From positions 1 to 24,070 of the forward strand of contig DFST01000044.1 of NCBI GenBank assembly GCA_002378975.1: 24,070 nt of DNA, in the 5' to 3' direction. The notes under the pieces were generated by a model. The model made no database searches. It saw only the letters and a program-made list of their open reading frames with translations, and was not told the DNA's origin. Below are positions 16,997 to 24,029 of the stretch, piece by piece. The stretch is from Chitinophagaceae bacterium UBA3430 (GTDB lineage: Bacteria; Bacteroidota; Bacteroidia; Chitinophagales; Chitinophagaceae). Each line of letters begins with the position of its first letter. The stretch's first letter is position 1. Both the position numbers and the translations under genes were made by a program.

Positions 16997-18526
16997 ATGA
17001 GTTTATTTGCCAAGAAATCCCTCGACCAGATGCTGGCCCACGCAGCCGACGGAGAAAAGGGACTGAAAAGAACCCTCGGTGCCGGAAACCTGATCGCCCT
17101 GGGAATTGGTGCCATCATCGGCGCCGGATTGTTTGTACGCACCGCCGCTGCAGCGGGACAAGCAGCCGGACCAGCCGTAACACTTTCCTTTATTGTTGCC
17201 GCCATCGGTTGCGCCTTTGCGGGACTTTGCTATGCTGAATTTGCTTCGATGATTCCCATCGCCGGAAGCGCTTATGCTTACTCCTACGTAACCATGGGCG
17301 AACTAGTAGCCTGGATCATTGGCTGGGCGCTGATCATGGAATATGCACTGGGTGCTGCCACCGTTTCGATTGCTTGGAGTGAATATTTAAACAAGCTCTT
17401 GGGGGGAGCTGTCCCCTACGAATGGTCGCATTCCCCCTTTGAGAGCTACACCGATTCAGCAGGCATACTTCATACGGGCATTATGAATGCGCCAGCCTTG
17501 ATCATCCTGTTGGCACTGACTTTACTCCTGATCAAAGGAACCCAAGAGTCGGCGCTGGTAAATGCGGTCATCGTATTCATCAAAGTAGCCATCGTACTAA
17601 TATTTATTGTACTCGGCTGGCAATTCATCAACGATGCCAACCATAGTCCGTACATGATTCCGGCCGACACCCCGCCCGTGTTGGATAATGCGGGAAAAGT
17701 CATCGCCGATTATAGCGGATGGAATAAACATGGTTGGGGTGGTGTACTGGGTGGTGCCGCCATTGTGTTTTTTGCCTTCATCGGATTCGATGCTGTTTCT
17801 ACTGCCGCGCAAGAAGCCAAAAACCCCAAACGAGACATGCCGATCGGCATTTTGGGATCGTTGGTTGTTTGTACCATTCTCTACATCCTATTCGGACACG
17901 TATTAACCGGAATAGCCCCCTGGCAAGATTTCGTAAATCCGGAAAAAGGACGCGAGGCATCCGTTGCCTATGCGATCAGCAATTTCATGCCCGGATACGA
18001 GTGGCTGGCGCAAGCCGTCACCGTAGCGATCCTCGCCGGATTCTCTTCCGTGATCCTGGTGATGCTGATGGGACAAAGCCGCATTTTCTACACCATGAGC
18101 AACGACGGATTGATCCCCAAAGCTTTTGGCGAACTGCATCCGAAATACAAAACACCGTACAAGTCAAATTGGATCTTGTTTGTATTCGTGGGCGCATTCG
18201 CTGCCTTTGTACCGGGTCACGTAGCCGGTGACCTGACAAGCTTCGGCACGCTTTTCGCCTTCGTCCTGGTAAGCATTGGTGTTTGGATTTTGCGCGTCAA
18301 GGCCCCCAACATGGAGCGGCCCTTCAAAACGCCGTTGGTTCCCGTGGTATGTACCTTGGGTGCACTGATCTGCTTAGCTATGATCGCCGGTTTGGATCTC
18401 CAAACACTCAAAGTGGCCTTTGCGTGGATGGGCCTTGGCTTAATTGTTTACTTTACCTATAGCCGATACCACAGTAAACTTCGGAGTCCGGGCGAAATCC
18501 TGCCCAAGGCCTCGGATTTCAACTAG
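16997..18526 (+). CDS. APC family amino-acid permease (CAT/YfnA-like)
   Basis: A 509-residue inner-membrane permease from a different APC branch than its neighbour. It begins with a soluble segment, MSLFAKKSLDQMLAHA, then the LKRTLGAGNLIALGIGAIIG stretch and GAGLFVRTA, the first-helix signature of cationic amino-acid transporter (CAT) relatives such as YfnA and GkApcT. GFDAVSTAAQEAKNPKRDMP (about residues 262-281) and SRIFYTMSNDGLIPKAFGEL are further conserved blocks. An insertion of about 30 polar residues near 137-166 (YEWSHSPFESYTDSAGILHT) would face the periplasm. Bacterial members take up a range of amino acids with protons, so the CAT name does not prove a cationic substrate. It may share a transcript with the LAT-like gene, and a strong terminator follows it. 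Confidence 0.9.
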   Translation: MSLFAKKSLDQMLAHAADGEKGLKRTLGAGNLIALGIGAIIGAGLFVRTAAAAGQAAGPAVTLSFIVAAIGCAFAGLCYAEFASMIPIAGSAYAYSYVTMGELVAWIIGWALIMEYALGAATVSIAWSEYLNKLLGGAVPYEWSHSPFESYTDSAGILHTGIMNAPALIILLALTLLLIKGTQESALVNAVIVFIKVAIVLIFIVLGWQFINDANHSPYMIPADTPPVLDNAGKVIADYSGWNKHGWGGVLGGAAIVFFAFIGFDAVSTAAQEAKNPKRDMPIGILGSLVVCTILYILFGHVLTGIAPWQDFVNPEKGREASVAYAISNFMPGYEWLAQAVTVAILAGFSSVILVMLMGQSRIFYTMSNDGLIPKAFGELHPKYKTPYKSNWILFVFVGAFAAFVPGHVAGDLTSFGTLFAFVLVSIGVWILRVKAPNMERPFKTPLVPVVCTLGALICLAMIAGLDLQTLKVAFAWMGLGLIVYFTYSRYHSKLRSPGEILPKASDFN

Positions 18527-18547
18527 TATATAAAGAATGACTACTAT

Positions 18548-18576
18548 AAAACGTCCCGAGCCATCGGGACGTTTTT
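18548..18576 (+). terminator. Intrinsic terminator after the APC permeases
   Basis: Stem ACGTCCCGA (18551-18559) and TCGGGACGT (18564-18572) with loop GCCA, followed by T5. The flanking AAA/TTT extends pairing to about 12 base pairs. It isolates the permeases from yebC. Confidence 0.9.
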
Positions 18577-18593
18577 GTTTCTGCCTATTGGCG

Positions 18594-18601
18594 TACTTTT
18601 G
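18594..18601 (+). promoter_or_regulatory. -7 promoter element TACTTTTG of yebC
   Basis: A perfect TAnnTTTG match, 21 bases before the ATG at 18623 and directly after the permease terminator. It should drive yebC and the coupled DCC gene. Confidence 0.65.
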
Positions 18602-18622
18602 CCGCTGCACATAAACATTTTC

Positions 18623-19345
18623 ATGGGACGCATATTTGAAGTACGGAAATCGACCATGTTCGCCCGCTGGGACCGCATGGCGAAGCAATTCACCCGCATC
18701 GGGAAAGAGATCATCATTGCCGTAAAGGCCGGAGGGTCCGACCCCGGTCAAAATGCAGCCTTACGTCGCTGCTACCAGAATGCCCGCAGCGTAGGAATGC
18801 CCAAAGACCGAGTAGAAGCCGCAATCAAGCGCGCGCAGGGCAAGGAGATGATCAACTACGACGAAATTCTTTATGAAGGATATGCGCCGCATGGCGTGGC
18901 CCTACTTGTTGAAACCGCTACCGACAATCACGTGCGCACTGTCGCTAACGTGAAGTCTCATTTCAATAAAGGCGGTGGCACCTTAGGCAACAGCGGCAGC
19001 GTGGCCTTTCAATTCAAGAAAATGGGCGTGTTTAAACTCAAACCCGAGGGACTGGTTGCCGAAGAACTGGAGTTGGAACTCATCGATTTTGGCCTGGAAG
19101 AACTGGGAGAAAGTACCGGAGAAAATGGCGAAGAGATCCTAGTCGTTCGATGCGGCTTCACCGATTTTGGCAATATGCAAAAAGCATTGGAAGATAAAGG
19201 GATCAACCCCATCAGCGCTGAAACCGAATGGATTCCCACCGTGACTGTACCTGTGAACGACGAGCAAGCCGCCGACGTCAGTAAGCTGATCGAAAAACTG
19301 GAACAAGACGATGACGTGCAGAAAGTGTTCCACAACATGGCCTGA
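18623..19345 (+). CDS. yebC: YebC/PmpR/TACO1 family protein
   Basis: A 240-residue cytoplasmic protein of normal family length. It starts MGRIFEVRKSTMFARWDRMA, then has the glycine-rich GGSDPGQNAALRRCYQNARS and KDRVEAAIKRAQGKE segments and the YEGYAPHGVALLVETATDNH block, all typical of YebC. Members were first described as transcription regulators (PmpR). More recent work on bacterial homologues and on mitochondrial TACO1 supports a role in helping ribosomes through difficult, for example proline-rich, sequences. The N-terminal MGRIFEVRKST differs from the usual MAGHSKW-type start, a variant also known in Bacteroidota. The start at 18623 is the first ATG after the promoter and gives the family length. 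The stop lies 2 bases before the DCC gene's ATG (TGATCATG), which suggests coupled translation. Confidence 0.93.
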   Translation: MGRIFEVRKSTMFARWDRMAKQFTRIGKEIIIAVKAGGSDPGQNAALRRCYQNARSVGMPKDRVEAAIKRAQGKEMINYDEILYEGYAPHGVALLVETATDNHVRTVANVKSHFNKGGGTLGNSGSVAFQFKKMGVFKLKPEGLVAEELELELIDFGLEELGESTGENGEEILVVRCGFTDFGNMQKALEDKGINPISAETEWIPTVTVPVNDEQAADVSKLIEKLEQDDDVQKVFHNMA

Positions 19346-19347
19346 TC

Positions 19348-19749
19348 ATGCGCGAACCGGCGCTCATCTTCTTTGACGGACACTGTCATCTTTGTTGCGG
19401 TTCCGTACAATTCATTCTCCAACGCGACCGGGCCGGCTATTTTCACTATGCACCGATCGATGGAAGCACTGCCCAGGCAATACTCAACCAACAAGATTGC
19501 TCCGCTCCCCTGCCCGACTCCATCGTGCTGTATGAAAAGGGGAAGTTCTATACCCGATCCACCGCCGCCCTGCGCATCGCAAAAAAACTTACTGGCGGCT
19601 GGCCGTTGCTCTATGTATTTATGGTGATTCCGGCCCCGTTGCGCAATTGGATCTATAACCTGATTGCAAAAAATCGATACCGCTGGTTTGGTCGATCGGA
19701 AACCTGCTGGATGCCTAAACCGGCATGGAAGGAACGATTCAAAGATTGA
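19348..19749 (+). CDS. DCC family (DUF393) thiol-disulfide oxidoreductase-like protein
   Basis: A 133-residue protein of the DCC1-like/DUF393 family. The N-terminal IFFDGHCHLCCGSVQF (residues 7-22) contains the D-G-x-C-x-x-C motif with a third adjacent cysteine (Cys13, Cys16, Cys17). The C-terminal NRYRWFGRSETCWMP is the other conserved block. A hydrophobic stretch, GWPLLYVFMVIPAPLRNWIY, lies between them and may touch the membrane. The fold is expected to be thioredoxin-like, but the redox role is assigned by family only and has little experimental support. It is coupled to yebC with 2 bases between stop and start. Its TGA lies 1 base from the stop of the opposing E1 gene, with no terminator between. 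Confidence 0.88.
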   Translation: MREPALIFFDGHCHLCCGSVQFILQRDRAGYFHYAPIDGSTAQAILNQQDCSAPLPDSIVLYEKGKFYTRSTAALRIAKKLTGGWPLLYVFMVIPAPLRNWIYNLIAKNRYRWFGRSETCWMPKPAWKERFKD

Positions 19750-19750
19750 C

Positions 19751-22138
19751 CTATTCGGCCATCATCGCCTTCACCACCGCAATGATCTGCTCCGCATTGG
19801 GCTTGCTGAAATAATCGCCATCACTTCCGTAACCCGGACGATGCGCTTGTGCCGTCAACGTGCGAGGTGCTACATCCAAATGCCGATACCCCCCTTGGGT
19901 CTCCATCACCTGCGTGAACATATATGCCGAAGCTCCACCCGGTACATCTTCATCAACAAACAAGATCCGATTGGTCTTCTTCAGCGACTCCACAATCTGA
20001 TGATGGATATCAAAAGGCAACAGCGTTTGTACATCTACGATCTCACATGAAATGCCCTGAGCCAACAAATATTGTGCTGCTTCCTGAATGATGCGTAAGG
20101 TAGACCCATAAGACACGATGGTGATGTCAGTTCCTTGTTGGATCACCTCAGGTATGCCAAAAGGCACCGTGAACGTATCCAAATTGCTCGGAAGAGATTC
20201 CTTCAAGCGGTAACCATTCAAGCACTCGATGACCAAGCCCGGATCATTGGACTGCATCAAGGTATTGTACATGCCAGCAGCCTGCGTCATGTTGCGCGGC
20301 ACACACACATGCATCCCGCGAAGCGAGTTGATGATCATGCCCATGGGCGAGCCACTATGCCAAATACCTTCCAAGCGGTGTCCGCGGGTACGTACGATCA
20401 GCGGACACGATTGCTTACCGCCACTCCGATAATGCAAGGTGGATACATCATCACTCAGAGGCTGCAATCCAAAAAGCAAGTAGTCGAGATATTGCATCTC
20501 GGCGATGGGACGAAGTCCGCGCATCGCAAGTCCTACTCCTTGTCCAATGATGGTCAGCTCACGAATGCCGGTATCAAATATGCGTTGGGTGCCGTGTTTT
20601 TCCTGTAGGCCCATGAATCCTTGATTCACATCGCCGATGTGACCCAGATCTTCCCCGAATGCGATCACGCGTTTGTCGCGTGCAAACAGTTGATCGAAAT
20701 ATTGATTCAAGACCTCAAAGCCATTCAACACCGGTGCATCCTTGGCGATGGTTGCTTTCACCTCGGGCACATTCAGCGCGGATTTCCCGTATTCATTATA
20801 AAGATGTGTGTTGTAAAGTTTGCTGTTGGCTTGCTGGAGTTCTTGGTAGAGCTGACGGGTCCAAAAAGCCGCCTCGTTGTTTCCGACCAGATCCAGTACA
20901 CGATAGAGCGTACGCATCACCTCTCGACGAAGGGGAGTTCGGTTTGCGCGCAAATCGGCTGCCAATTGTTGAATGGCGTTGGTTTGCTCGGGACAAGCTT
21001 TGGCTAAGGATTCGATTAGATCAGCCGCTTGAGTTACTTGTAGACGGATTGGCTCATTGAATTGCTCCCAGGCTTCGGTGCGTTCGCGTCGAACTTGATC
21101 GGCAACTTCTTGCTCCAAGGTAGCCAGTTCGTTTTCATTGGCTAGCCCATTATTGAGCACCCATTCCCGCATTTTATGTAATCCATCCCAACGCGTTTCC
21201 CATTGCAAGCGATCCTCTGATTTATACCGTTCATGGCTTCCGGAGGTGGAATGTCCTTGAGGTTGCGTTAATTCTTCCACGTGGAAAATCACCGGCGTGT
21301 GGTATTGACGGGCCATCCGAATGCCTTCTTCAAAGACTTCACAACAGGCGGCATAGTCCCAACCCTTGACGGTATAGATGCGCAGTCCGGTCTTATCGGC
21401 ATCGGCTTGCATACCGGCCAATGCCTCGGAGATAGAGCCTTTGGTAGTTTGATATTTTTTGGGAACGGAGATGCCGTAGCCATCATCCCATACAAAAACG
21501 GCGAGCGGCACTTGAAGTACGCCGGCTGCATTGATGGTTTCCCAAAAATGACCTTCGCTGGTGGAGGCGTCGCCGATGGTAGCGAAGCAGACTTCATTTC
21601 CTTGGTTGGAGAGTTCGATCAGGGTATGTAGTGCTGGAATCTCGCGGAATGATTTAGAGGCGAAGGCAAGTCCGAGTGCGCGGGTCATTTGTCCGGCGGT
21701 GGGCGATGAATCGGCCGACACGTTTTTGAGTTGCGTGAGGGGCAGCCAATCTCCTTTTTCATCTAGGAAAGGCGTAGAAAAATGGGCATTCATTTGTCGA
21801 CCCGAGCTAGCCGGTTCGTGAGCAGGGTCGGGATCAGCGTATAATTGGGCGAATAGTTCGCGGACCGTGGTTAGTCCGGCCGCCAACATAAAGGTTTGAT
21901 CGCGGTAGTAACCACTGCGAAAATCACCGGGCTGAAAGAACTTGGCCATGGCTACTTGGGCCACTTCCTTGCCGTCGCCAAAGATGCCGAACTTGGCTTT
22001 GCCTCCGAGTACTTCCCGACGTCCGAGCAGGCTGGCCTCGCGGCTGAGCATAGCCAGCCGGTAATCGGTCAAGACGGTCGACCGGAATGCATCAAAGGAT
22101 AGAGAGGCCGAGGCCTCAGATAACGGTTGTTCGGGCAT
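19751..22138 (-). CDS. Fused 2-oxoacid dehydrogenase E1 (alpha and beta in one chain)
   Basis: A 795-residue thiamine-diphosphate enzyme with E1-alpha (about residues 15-400) joined to E1-beta (about 465-795). In multi-enzyme complexes it would decarboxylate a 2-oxoacid and acylate the lipoyl group of E2. The fused layout and GHSTSGSHERYKSED after the alpha core fit the branched-chain (2-oxoisovalerate) type common in Bacteroidota, but substrate is inferred. The alpha ThDP motif spans residues 189-222 (GDASTSEGHFWETINAAG, ending WDDGYGI). It has Asp218-Asp219 where Asn-Asn is usual. The beta half starts its core with VIAFGEDLGHIGDVNQGF, carrying the expected catalytic Glu, and ends with the transketolase C-terminal domain (ILFVDEDVPGGASAYMF). 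The start at 22138 is the ATG 4 bases after TATTTTTG; an in-frame ATG at 22156 lies upstream of that box. No E2 or E3 gene is in the window. Confidence 0.93.
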   Translation of the reverse strand: MPEQPLSEASASLSFDAFRSTVLTDYRLAMLSREASLLGRREVLGGKAKFGIFGDGKEVAQVAMAKFFQPGDFRSGYYRDQTFMLAAGLTTVRELFAQLYADPDPAHEPASSGRQMNAHFSTPFLDEKGDWLPLTQLKNVSADSSPTAGQMTRALGLAFASKSFREIPALHTLIELSNQGNEVCFATIGDASTSEGHFWETINAAGVLQVPLAVFVWDDGYGISVPKKYQTTKGSISEALAGMQADADKTGLRIYTVKGWDYAACCEVFEEGIRMARQYHTPVIFHVEELTQPQGHSTSGSHERYKSEDRLQWETRWDGLHKMREWVLNNGLANENELATLEQEVADQVRRERTEAWEQFNEPIRLQVTQAADLIESLAKACPEQTNAIQQLAADLRANRTPLRREVMRTLYRVLDLVGNNEAAFWTRQLYQELQQANSKLYNTHLYNEYGKSALNVPEVKATIAKDAPVLNGFEVLNQYFDQLFARDKRVIAFGEDLGHIGDVNQGFMGLQEKHGTQRIFDTGIRELTIIGQGVGLAMRGLRPIAEMQYLDYLLFGLQPLSDDVSTLHYRSGGKQSCPLIVRTRGHRLEGIWHSGSPMGMIINSLRGMHVCVPRNMTQAAGMYNTLMQSNDPGLVIECLNGYRLKESLPSNLDTFTVPFGIPEVIQQGTDITIVSYGSTLRIIQEAAQYLLAQGISCEIVDVQTLLPFDIHHQIVESLKKTNRILFVDEDVPGGASAYMFTQVMETQGGYRHLDVAPRTLTAQAHRPGYGSDGDYFSKPNAEQIIAVVKAMMAE

Positions 22139-22142
22139 GGGA

Positions 22143-22150
22143 CAAAAATA
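22143..22150 (-). promoter_or_regulatory. -7 promoter element TATTTTTG of the fused E1 gene
   Basis: On the minus strand this is a perfect TAnnTTTG match ending 4 bases before the ATG at 22138. It predicts a leaderless mRNA and excludes the upstream ATG at 22156 as the start. Confidence 0.65.
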
Positions 22151-22223
22151 GGGCAATTGAGAAGTGGACGTTAAAAATCAGCCGGGGCCTTGCAACCCTT
22201 TTTCCCCAACATCCATCTTTTCG

Positions 22224-22231
22224 TACATTTA
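22224..22231 (+). promoter_or_regulatory. Possible -7 element (TACATTTA) of the DUF1573 pair
   Basis: One mismatch to TAnnTTTG, ending 4 bases before the first ATG of the pair at 22236. The spacing matches that of other genes in the window. Confidence 0.45.
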
Positions 22232-22235
22232 CACG

Positions 22236-22721
22236 ATGATGCTACGACCCGTCATATTGTCGATTTGTTGGCTGGCTTTCACAAGCGCTCAAGCCCAAAC
22301 GCATGGTGAGCACGATGGCCATGACCACGGCAAACCGGCAGTTACCCAACCTCCCGCCGATGATCCGATCGTTGTTTTGGAGATGAAGCATGATTTCGGA
22401 AAGATCGCCCAGGGAAAACCGGTCTACCACAATTTTGTGATCAAAAATGTCGGCAAAAAGCCACTTAAACTGGAAAATGTACAGGCGGCCTGCGGATGTA
22501 CCACCCCGGAGTGGAGTCGGGAAGAAATCCCAGCCGGATCGACTGCCATAATTAAAGTTGGCTACAACGCAGCTTCGGAAGGGGTTTTTGATAAACCCGT
22601 TACGTTGTTTTATGGTGGCGTAACCAAGCAGATCAGCATCGTAGGAACCGTTTGGCGTGCTCCCGAGGGCTCAGCCCCCCGAAATACGTCCATTGATTTA
22701 CTTAAAAAACAATCCAATTAA
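22236..22721 (+). CDS. Exported DUF1573 protein with histidine-rich N-terminal segment
   Basis: A 161-residue protein with an N-terminal signal peptide (MMLRPVILSICWLAF, cleavage likely at AQA near residue 21). The mature N-terminus is rich in histidine and acidic residues (HGEHDGHDHGKP). A DUF1573 domain follows, an immunoglobulin-like sandwich related to the ASPM/SPD-2/Hydin group. It runs from VLEMKHDFGKIAQGKP, through NFVIKNVGKKPLKLENV, to the hallmark ACGCTTPEW and the PAGSTAIIKVGYNA strand. The function of the domain is unknown; members are common in Bacteroidota envelopes. The histidine cluster could bind a metal, which is inference. The start could be either of two adjacent ATGs (22236 or 22239); the first fits the promoter spacing. 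A second DUF1573 gene follows after 14 bases, so this is a tandem pair. Confidence 0.88.
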   Translation: MMLRPVILSICWLAFTSAQAQTHGEHDGHDHGKPAVTQPPADDPIVVLEMKHDFGKIAQGKPVYHNFVIKNVGKKPLKLENVQAACGCTTPEWSREEIPAGSTAIIKVGYNAASEGVFDKPVTLFYGGVTKQISIVGTVWRAPEGSAPRNTSIDLLKKQSN

Positions 22722-22735
22722 ATTAAAACAGAAGT

Positions 22736-23155
22736 ATGAAAAAAATCTGGATTCTAACCGCAGCCCTATTTATTTCCATCGCTTCCATGGCTCAAGTGAA
22801 GCTGGAAGAAGTTGTGAAAATGAACGTTGAGAAACATGATTTCGGCAAGATCAAACAAGGAGAGCCCGTTACCTACTCCTTTGAGATCAAGAACATCGGC
22901 GGCAAGCCCTTGGTTGTTGAGAACAGCTGGGCCAGCTGCGGATGCACCACCCCGGAAAAGATCACCGAGCCCATCTTGCCCGGTGCTACCGCCAAATTGA
23001 AAGTGCAATACAATGCGGCTGCCGTTGCCCCATTCACCAAGGATGTTTACGTAAAATTCGCCGGCATTGACCAAACCAAAAGTGTACAGATCGCCGGAGA
23101 GGTTTTGACCGTTGAGGCCTACGAAGCATACAAGAAACAAGCGCCTAAGCAATAA
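22736..23155 (+). CDS. Exported DUF1573 protein, second copy
   Basis: A 139-residue protein with a clear signal peptide (MKKIWILTAALFISIASMAQ, cleavage after Ala19), so mature from about residue 20. The DUF1573 domain matches the gene before it block by block: EKHDFGKIKQGEPVTYSFEI, then IKNIGGKPLVVEN, the ASCGCTTPE motif and PGATAKLKVQYNAAAVAPF. It lacks the histidine-rich segment and has a short charged tail (AYKKQAPKQ). The two genes most likely arose by duplication and then diverged; 14 bases separate them, so they should share a transcript. The protein is probably periplasmic, with unknown role. A strong bidirectional terminator follows. Confidence 0.9.
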   Translation: MKKIWILTAALFISIASMAQVKLEEVVKMNVEKHDFGKIKQGEPVTYSFEIKNIGGKPLVVENSWASCGCTTPEKITEPILPGATAKLKVQYNAAAVAPFTKDVYVKFAGIDQTKSVQIAGEVLTVEAYEAYKKQAPKQ

Positions 23156-23174
23156 GACTCTTGCAAGAAACCGC

Positions 23175-23210
23175 ATTAAAAAAGCCCCGCATTTGCGGGG
23201 CTTTTTTAAT
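23175..23210. terminator. Bidirectional intrinsic terminator after the DUF1573 pair
   Basis: Stem GCCCCGC (23184-23190) and GCGGGGC (23195-23201) with loop ATTT, extended by A6 on the left and T6 on the right to about 16 base pairs in all. It lies between converging genes and can serve both. Confidence 0.92.
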
Positions 23211-23224
23211 TATAGGCAGATTAA

Positions 23225-24001
23225 TTAAAGGATCTGATTATCGACCAGCCATTTCATAATGCGCTTCAACGTTAGATAATTCTTGTCAACGCTTTGATCG
23301 GCCGCCAGGATCCGATCTTTTTGCGGAATACCGACCAGCCGCTTGTATTTATCCTTGTAGGTATAGAGTTCAAAATCCTGCGCGTTGTTTCCGCCAACAA
23401 AAGAAAGGTCAGCCAGGCGTACACCGGTCGGCAAGTAGATCTGATAATAATCCTTCCCGTTCCCATCGGCATAATTCGCTGTGAAATAGCCGATCACCTT
23501 GCTTTCCTGTGAGATCTGTCGATCGGCCTTGATCTCGATGGGCCAGGTGCGGCTGCGGGGTACGGGTGTATAGTCTACATACAATTTTGGCGTCACGCCT
23601 CTTCGTGCGATGAACGACTGAATCTTGGCCTCGTCGGGTTTGTTGCCTACAAGAATTCCGCTGGATCCCATCAGTTGGGCAAAGGATTTTTCTTGTCCGA
23701 GTGAAGCAACTTTAAAAACCCCTTTTTGCTGGGAAGGAAAAAAGACGACATCGTAATAGAGAAATGAGTTGTCGTTTTTATCCGATTCGTATTTGGTGGC
23801 ATTGACCTCGGCGGTCGCCACCTTCACTCCACCGGTCGTAAACACCTCAAAATTTTTCGTGAGTCCGAAATTCATCTTGATCACCTCCATCGTGAGATAC
23901 TCTACGCCATCCACCAGAATCTTTCCTTTTTTGTACTCCACATCTTGGGAAACAGCGGTTCCGCCAATGAGCAGCGCAAGAAACAGTGCAAACTTTTTCA
24001 T
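23225..24001 (-). CDS. Exported protein of unknown function
   Basis: I do not recognise this family. The 258-residue protein has a signal peptide (MKKFALFLALLIGGTAVSQ, probable cleavage after Ser18), no lipobox and no further membrane segment, so it should be periplasmic or secreted. The first part is beta-rich (VEYKKGKILVDGVEYLTMEV, then FEVFTTGGVKVATAEV). The middle has ARRGVTPKLYVDYTPVPRSR. The C-terminal third is charged and ends in a likely helix (YLTLKRIMKWLVDNQIL). There is one short GNGKDYYQIYLPTG segment but no catalytic motif I can name. The start is supported by TACCTTTG 20 bases upstream. It converges on the DUF1573 pair across the shared terminator. Nothing else in the window suggests its role. 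Confidence 0.8.
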   Translation of the reverse strand: MKKFALFLALLIGGTAVSQDVEYKKGKILVDGVEYLTMEVIKMNFGLTKNFEVFTTGGVKVATAEVNATKYESDKNDNSFLYYDVVFFPSQQKGVFKVASLGQEKSFAQLMGSSGILVGNKPDEAKIQSFIARRGVTPKLYVDYTPVPRSRTWPIEIKADRQISQESKVIGYFTANYADGNGKDYYQIYLPTGVRLADLSFVGGNNAQDFELYTYKDKYKRLVGIPQKDRILAADQSVDKNYLTLKRIMKWLVDNQIL

Positions 24002-24021
24002 CTTGTATGAATTGATTTTTG

Positions 24022-24029
24022 CAAAGGTA
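24022..24029 (-). promoter_or_regulatory. -7 promoter element TACCTTTG of the exported unknown gene
   Basis: On the minus strand this is a perfect TAnnTTTG match 20 bases before the ATG at 24001, giving a short leader. I see no gene in the remaining bases up to 24070. Confidence 0.65.

Noticed and set aside
19009..19494. 161-codon minus-strand frame opposite yebC and the DCC gene
   Set aside because: It is serine-rich low-complexity shadow coding opposite two supported genes.
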